DNA of 64,000 nt from an uncultured Acidimicrobiales bacterium (GTDB taxonomy: Bacteria > Actinomycetota > Acidimicrobiia > Acidimicrobiales > SZUA-35). The notes under the pieces are model-generated. The model ran no database searches and was not told the DNA's origin. It was given only the letters and a program-made list of their open reading frames with translations. This document shows positions 60,014-64,000 of the stretch, piece by piece. Within the stretch, counting starts at the first letter, position 1, and each line of letters opens with the position of its first letter. The stretch is from assembly GCA_937922785.1 (NCBI GenBank), contig CALAJQ010000020.1, positions 62,001 to 126,000 of the forward strand. The letters are read 5' to 3'. A program made the position numbers and the translations under genes.

Positions 60014-60583
60014 ATGGCTGAGGAACGGGAAAATCCGCGAACGCGCCGCGTGCGGCGCCTGATTCTTGATACTGCAGTTGAGGTCTTGCTCGAGTGCGGC
60101 GCTCACGACGTGACCGCTTCGGTTGTTGCCGAAAGAGCCGACGTCGCCCGGACCACTATTTACCGTCACTGGCCAGATCAACTCAGTCTGTTGCTGGCAA
60201 CGGTTATGACTTTGACTGATTCAGAACATATCTCTGCGCTTGAGGGTCCGCTGGCTGAAAGTGTGCCGCTCGAACTTGAACGGTTACGGATGCGGCTTGT
60301 GACAAGGGATGTTCGCTCAGTCTTTGGGGCGCTAGCGAGCTATGCAGTGCAACATGAGGCGTTCGAAGATGCGCAACGGCTCTTTGTGAGGCAACTAGCC
60401 CAACCCTTGGTGCTGACTCTGGAAGCCGCTCGGGCCAGGGGAGAGCTTTCTAGCGAAGTCGACTGTGAGTTCGAAGCCACACAGTTAGCAGCACCGATAC
60501 TTCACCAGCACCTGGTTCTGCATGAAGAGATCGCCGACTCACTAATAGCTGAAGTGTCCCGGCGCTGGTTTCTCAACACGTAA
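60014..60583 (+). CDS. TetR-family regulator
   Basis: The 189-residue protein has the TetR helix-turn-helix (RLILDTAVEVLLECGAHDVTASVVAERADVARTTIYRHWPDQLSLLLATV) and an all-helical ligand domain of the TetR_C_11 size. It is divergent from the PadC/MoaF-like and CDGSH-GltS operon across a 182-bp AT-rich region, which it may control. No clear operator palindrome was found there. Confidence 0.92.
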   Translation: MAEERENPRTRRVRRLILDTAVEVLLECGAHDVTASVVAERADVARTTIYRHWPDQLSLLLATVMTLTDSEHISALEGPLAESVPLELERLRMRLVTRDVRSVFGALASYAVQHEAFEDAQRLFVRQLAQPLVLTLEAARARGELSSEVDCEFEATQLAAPILHQHLVLHEEIADSLIAEVSRRWFLNT

Positions 60584-60602
60584 CTTCTGATTCGGCACTG
60601 GC

Positions 60603-61046
60603 TTAGGTAGTTTCGGCCAGCGCAGGTTCCTCATGCCGTTTGGAGATTCTCCACACCGTTACCAGGGCTGCTACCTCGATGGCGACAATTACCACGTGGA
60701 TCCCAAAGTCGACTGCTGGGCTGGCTGGAGCATCAGCTACCGGGAACAGCGGGTCGATTATGCCCTCTGAACTTTCGCGGATGACGTTCATTAGGAGAAC
60801 GACCAAATACTGCAACGGGTTCTGTGTGATCATCACAAACACCGATGCCACGACCATAACGCCAAGCCTCGATCCCATCTCATACACAAGGTTGAGTTGA
60901 GGGTCGCCTTCGACTGACAAGCCAGCGTTGATAAGAGCGTCGTGCCCGACGAAATGTTCAAATACTTGAACGGCCATGATCAATATGAGCACCGCTTGCA
61001 TGATGTTTACCCATAACGGGATGGTGCTTTTGGGTTTGGGGTTCAC
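60603..61046 (-). CDS. Four-helix membrane protein, unknown
   Basis: The 147-residue protein has membrane segments at about 12-30, 58-75, 78-95 and 115-135. The first-loop FEHFVGHDALINAG and the polar NVIRESSEGIIDPLF stretch are notable. No family is recognised. Translation starts at GTG 61046. It is divergent from a MarR gene with a 14-bp palindrome between, which suggests MarR control. Confidence 0.72.
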   Translation of the reverse strand: MNPKPKSTIPLWVNIMQAVLILIMAVQVFEHFVGHDALINAGLSVEGDPQLNLVYEMGSRLGVMVVASVFVMITQNPLQYLVVLLMNVIRESSEGIIDPLFPVADAPASPAVDFGIHVVIVAIEVAALVTVWRISKRHEEPALAETT

Positions 61047-61071
61047 TGGGTCTCGCTTCGTTCAGAGTAAG

Positions 61072-61085
61072 TGCGTGCGCACGCA
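61072..61085. promoter_or_regulatory. Palindromic operator TGCGTGCGCACGCA
   Basis: The perfect 14-bp palindrome is immediately followed by TACAAT (61086-61091). It lies in the divergent region between the membrane-protein gene and the MarR gene, a typical MarR-operator position. Confidence 0.62.
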
Positions 61086-61162
61086 TACAATAGGAGTGTT
61101 GTCTCGCCTAGTCAACCCTCAATGCTTGACGAGGTAGACCAAGCTGGTAAAGCTGTCGGTTG

Positions 61163-61603
61163 ATGGATGACTTTTTTACTGTTGCCGAGGCTCGCGCCTG
61201 GAGCGGCTTCCTCACAACGCACGCCAAAATGTCGGTGCGTTTGGAGGAGAACTTGCGCCGCACCTCAGGCATTAGTCACGCCGAATATGAAGTGTTGCTT
61301 CGCTTGTTCTTGACCGACGGCGGACGGCTCCGGATCCAGGAACTTGCTGCCAACAGCATCCTTTCTCACAGCGGGACTAGTCGGCTGGTTGATCGCCTGG
61401 TTGGGGCTGGTCTCGCGGAACGAGTGAACGCCGAGGAAGACAAACGAGGTGCTTACGCCGTTCTCACCGAACTCGGGCGGGAGAGCTTTGTGAAAGCGGC
61501 CAATCAGCACACAGCGTTGGTGCGTGAGCTCTTCCTGAGTCACTTCTCCGCCGGAGAGCTAAAGACGATGGCGTCATATTGGAGTCGAGTAGAACTCGAT
61601 TAG
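61163..61603 (+). CDS. MarR-family regulator
   Basis: The 146-residue protein has a MarR winged helix (LRIQELAANSILSHSGTSRLVDRLVGAGLAERVNAEEDKRGAYAVLTELG) with the D-x-R wing. ATG 61163 is preferred over a TTG one codon upstream. It likely acts on the palindrome at 61072 and the divergent membrane protein. Confidence 0.92.
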   Translation: MDDFFTVAEARAWSGFLTTHAKMSVRLEENLRRTSGISHAEYEVLLRLFLTDGGRLRIQELAANSILSHSGTSRLVDRLVGAGLAERVNAEEDKRGAYAVLTELGRESFVKAANQHTALVRELFLSHFSAGELKTMASYWSRVELD

Positions 61604-61636
61604 CTCGGCCGGTGGGTTCCGCTAACGTTTGGGCCA

Positions 61637-62729
61637 ATGGAACGCCGCGAGTTTGTCAGAATGTGTGGGCTGCTGGGACTGGCTGCCCCGTTGGCGGCAT
61701 GTGGTTTGGCGGGCGAAGAAGAATCCATCACTACCGATCCCAGCGAGTCTTTTTGAGGCGGCGGCGAGGCACGGCGGGCGCATCAAGACAGATGTCAACT
61801 TCGCTGATTTTCCGATTCCACTTGGCGGCGAATGGCTCCACGTCGAAGCCGACGAGCTGAAGAGAATCGTCGGCGACGAGTCAGTCTTGATCGAGACCGA
61901 AATTGTGGGCTACGGATCTGATGCAACCGTTGGCTACTTCCAGGATGGGGAATTCTCGTTGGGGCCCAGTGACGACACGGACCTCAAGTTTGTAGGCGAA
62001 ACCTGGCTGACGTTCTTTGAGACCTACGTTCTTCCGAGCGTCACCGACCAACTTCAGCTTGAAACCGAGATTGTGACTGTTGACTATTCGGGCCCTGAGG
62101 TCGTGTTAACTGATCGCTCCGGTGGCGAACACAGGGGCGACGCTGTATTGGTCGCAGTTCCTCCAAAGATCATTAAGGACAAAGCAATCAAGTTCGTTCC
62201 AGATCTCCCGGTCGGTCAACGGGAGGCGTTTGATGCAGCAAACATTTGGGGTGGAATGAAAGTGTTCATCGAATTCGCCGAACGGTTCTACCCAACCGCC
62301 CTTGTGGTAGCCGACACCAATGACAACGATGGTCAGAAGCTTTACTACGACGCTGCCTATGGCCAGCGCACAGCAACCAACGTGCTGGGATTATTCACTG
62401 TTGGTGACCAATCGATTCCCTACCAAGAACTGGATCCGGGTGAGGCCCTGCGGGACTACATCTTGGCCGAGCTCGATGAGATATTCGACGGCGCAGCCAC
62501 TAGGAACTACGTCAAGCACATCTCACAGAACTGGAACGAAGAACGCTTCATCGGGCAGGCATACCTTGCTGACAGTGGTGACTGGCGGCTACCGCCTCGG
62601 ATGAGAGAGGCCATCGACGGTCGAGTCCTCTTTGCCGGCGCCTCCTTTACAGGTGGTTCGGACTGGGGATCAGTTCACACCGCTGCGGCGTCAGCCCGGC
62701 GTGCGGTTTCGGAGTTGTTGAGCCCGTGA
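61637..62729 (+). pseudogene. Flavin amine oxidase with deleted FAD-binding N-terminus
   Basis: The gene begins at 61637 with a Tat/lipoprotein-type signal (ERREFVRMCGLLGLAAPLAAC) that runs into a stop at 61754-61756. The remaining frame, shifted, encodes RHGGRIKTDVNFADFPIPLGGEWLHVEADEL through GRVLFAGASFTGGSDWGSVHTAAASARRAVSELL. This is the body of a flavin monoamine oxidase. The N-terminal Rossmann motif (GxGxxG ... E) expected between the signal and GGRIKT is gone. A deletion with frameshift is the simplest reading, so the product is probably non-functional. Confidence 0.85.
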
Positions 62730-62773
62730 CCTTTCACGGGCGCCTGGCGCGCTTGCGACCTTCCAAGATGGAT

Positions 62774-63718
62774 CTACAGCGTGCCCCAGCGGTGAGCCGC
62801 AATTTCATGGGCGATTTCGGCGGCACATGCAGCTCCTTCGGCTGCGCTCGCGATTAGGCCACCGAACCCGGTCCTGGCGTCGCCGATCACGTAGAGGCCA
62901 GTAACTGCGGTAGCTCCGGTTTCACTGGCGTCTACCGCCAGCATGCCCCAATCGTTAGCCGAGCATGTGGCGCCTAGTTCTTCGGCGAAAGTGGTAGCAG
63001 GCGTCGAGTAGTCGGCGCTGATGAATCCGGCGTCTCTTTCGATGCGTTCGCCGGTCTCAAGTTCGATCGCGCTTAGCCGTCCATCGGTTGATTCGAGTTG
63101 ACGTACCGGTGCAGTGTGAACGGCTACACCTCGTCCTTCGAGCTGGGCTTTGTCATCGGCTGGCAGATCGTCGCCGTTTGTGAAGACTGCAAGATCCCGG
63201 CTCCACATGTGAACCATCGGGGCGTAGTGAACTACTGCGTCGGCACCGAACAGCGCAAGTCTTTCACCTCGATGTTCGAAGCCGTCGCAGAAAATGCATG
63301 GGTAAACGGTCTTCCCGTAGACGTGCTCGATTCCGTCCAGATTGAGCTTGCTTACGTCGTCGGTCTGGCCCGTTGCGATGATGAGCCGAGTAGTGGCCAA
63401 AAGCTCACCGTTGGCAAGGCTGACTTCGAAACCGTCGTCAGTCTTTGTTGTACCGGTGACGCTGTCGTTGACGTAGCGGACCGTGTCGTACCTGATGAGT
63501 TGTTGTTTGGAGATTGCCAGCAGTTCTGAGGGGTGAGCGCCGTCACGGGTAAGAAACCCGTGGGATGCGGTGGTGACAGCGTTGCGGGGGTTTTCTGCGT
63601 TCACGATCACGGTGTCCAGCAGGGCGCGGCCGGCTGTAAGTGCTGCGCTCATCCCCGCTGGGCCGCCACCGATGACGACTAGGTCATGCCTTGGCGGATC
63701 TGTTTGTTCGACAGCCAT
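62774..63718 (-). CDS. Thioredoxin reductase-like flavoprotein
   Basis: The 314-residue protein has FAD loop GGGPAG (~16-21), a redox-like CIFCDG (~139-144) in the position of the CxxC of thioredoxin reductases, and ADAVVHYAP (~160) where the NADPH motif is expected but degenerate. It ends with GLYVIGDARTGFGGLIASAAEGAACA. ATG 63718 has GGAG upstream; the long upstream frame extension is not coding. It is divergent from a TetR gene across two operators, so it is probably de-repressed by a ligand of that regulator. Disulfide reductase activity is inferred. Confidence 0.9.
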   Translation of the reverse strand: MAVEQTDPPRHDLVVIGGGPAGMSAALTAGRALLDTVIVNAENPRNAVTTASHGFLTRDGAHPSELLAISKQQLIRYDTVRYVNDSVTGTTKTDDGFEVSLANGELLATTRLIIATGQTDDVSKLNLDGIEHVYGKTVYPCIFCDGFEHRGERLALFGADAVVHYAPMVHMWSRDLAVFTNGDDLPADDKAQLEGRGVAVHTAPVRQLESTDGRLSAIELETGERIERDAGFISADYSTPATTFAEELGATCSANDWGMLAVDASETGATAVTGLYVIGDARTGFGGLIASAAEGAACAAEIAHEIAAHRWGTL

Positions 63719-63749
63719 ATGTTTGCTCCTCTGGGTTTGAAATCGAATC

Positions 63750-63786
63750 GAATGACCGGTGGTCATTCCAGTATGACCAATGGTCA
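63750..63786. promoter_or_regulatory. Tandem TetR-type operators
   Basis: GAATGACC-GGT-GGTCATTC (63750-63768) and TGACC-AAT-GGTCA (63774-63786) are two palindromes with the same TGACC/GGTCA half-sites, 24 bp centre to centre. They lie between the divergent flavoprotein and TetR genes. Confidence 0.8.
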
Positions 63787-63816
63787 GTCGCTGCGCAACC
63801 CGATACGATGTGCAAT

Positions 63817-64000
63817 GTGGCACCACCAGACAACACATCATCAGAGGGTCGGTTTCAGAGCCCGGAGGTTCGCCGGCGCCAGATTCTCGATGCGGCGGCA
63901 AAGCTCGCGATGGACGGAGGATTGGAGAACACGTCGATCGCCAAGGTCGCAGAAGCTGCCGGCATAGCTAAAGGATCGATCTATCTGCACTTTGAATCTC
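63817..64000 (+). CDS. TetR-family regulator, 3' end outside the window
   Basis: The first 61 residues, from GTG 63817, contain a TetR helix-turn-helix (RRQILDAAAKLAMDGGLENTSIAKVAEAAGIAKGSIYLHFES). TACGAT (63804-63809) ends 7 nt before the GTG, giving the leaderless pattern. The gene is cut at the window end. It is divergent from the flavoprotein and likely binds the TGACC operators between them. Confidence 0.9.
   Translation, partial: MAPPDNTSSEGRFQSPEVRRRQILDAAAKLAMDGGLENTSIAKVAEAAGIAKGSIYLHFES

Overview
The window reads as a contiguous stretch of an actinobacterial chromosome, most likely a marine Acidimicrobiia-type organism. This is inferred from the 13E12/DUF222 HNH endonuclease, Tat lipoproteins, tandem DUF427 protein, siderophore-interacting-type flavoreductase, moderately high G+C, and many genes whose start codon lies only 6-8 nt after a TAnnnT -10 box (leaderless transcripts). 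Coding density is high. No intergenic gap exceeds about 220 bases, and I recognised no rRNA, tRNA, CRISPR array or intact insertion sequence. About 65 genes are described, two of them broken.

Layout. 1-6065: tail of a NarL-type response regulator, a PadR-regulated MacB/FtsX-type ABC exporter with a symmetric divergent promoter/operator, and small membrane/DUF proteins. 6224-19724: a radical SAM protein with a 100-residue partner, then a protease island. The island holds a giant subtilase-vWA protein, an ECF-like sigma factor with a small coupled protein, a TPR-CHAT (caspase-like) protease, a lipoprotein subtilase, a PASTA-like membrane protein, and an M6-like metalloprotease carrying a five-bladed tachylectin-like lectin. 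19943-23050: an HD hydrolase, the DUF222 HNH protein and a TPR protein.

23065-29579: the most unusual region. A three-gene operon encodes two adjacent carboxymuconolactone-decarboxylase/AhpD-like proteins, each interrupted by an in-frame TGA exactly where the resolving cysteine of the redox motif belongs and each followed by a bacterial-SECIS-like hairpin. The third gene is a corrinoid/Fe-S reductive-dehalogenase-like protein. The operon shares a CTAGTC...GACTAG operator with a neighbouring alkylsulfatase gene that follows a double-headed TetR regulator and a VOC protein. 29721-36143: a flavin-transfer (ApbE) group, ferritin, MarR/DoxX and a second alkylsulfatase.

36281-56358: a catabolic region with an amidohydrolase, a metallo-beta-lactamase hydrolase, an arylsulfatase, and a polyol-type dehydrogenase/kinase/aldolase set that ends in an NpRdhA-type catabolic reductive dehalogenase. 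Next come pobA and an almost complete protocatechuate 4,5-cleavage lower pathway (ligI, galD/ligU, ligC, ligJ, ligK) under a GntR regulator. This suggests halogenated 4-hydroxybenzoate -> 4-hydroxybenzoate -> protocatechuate -> pyruvate + oxaloacetate, with the ring-cleaving LigAB not in the window. 56362-64000: patatin lipase, DUF4405 membrane protein, CDGSH-glutamate-synthase fusion, several TetR/MarR units, a deleted amine oxidase and a thioredoxin-reductase-like flavoprotein with a divergent TetR gene. A recurring theme of sulfate-ester and carbon-halogen cleavage suggests use of sulfated or halogenated aromatic or aliphatic compounds; this is inference from gene content.
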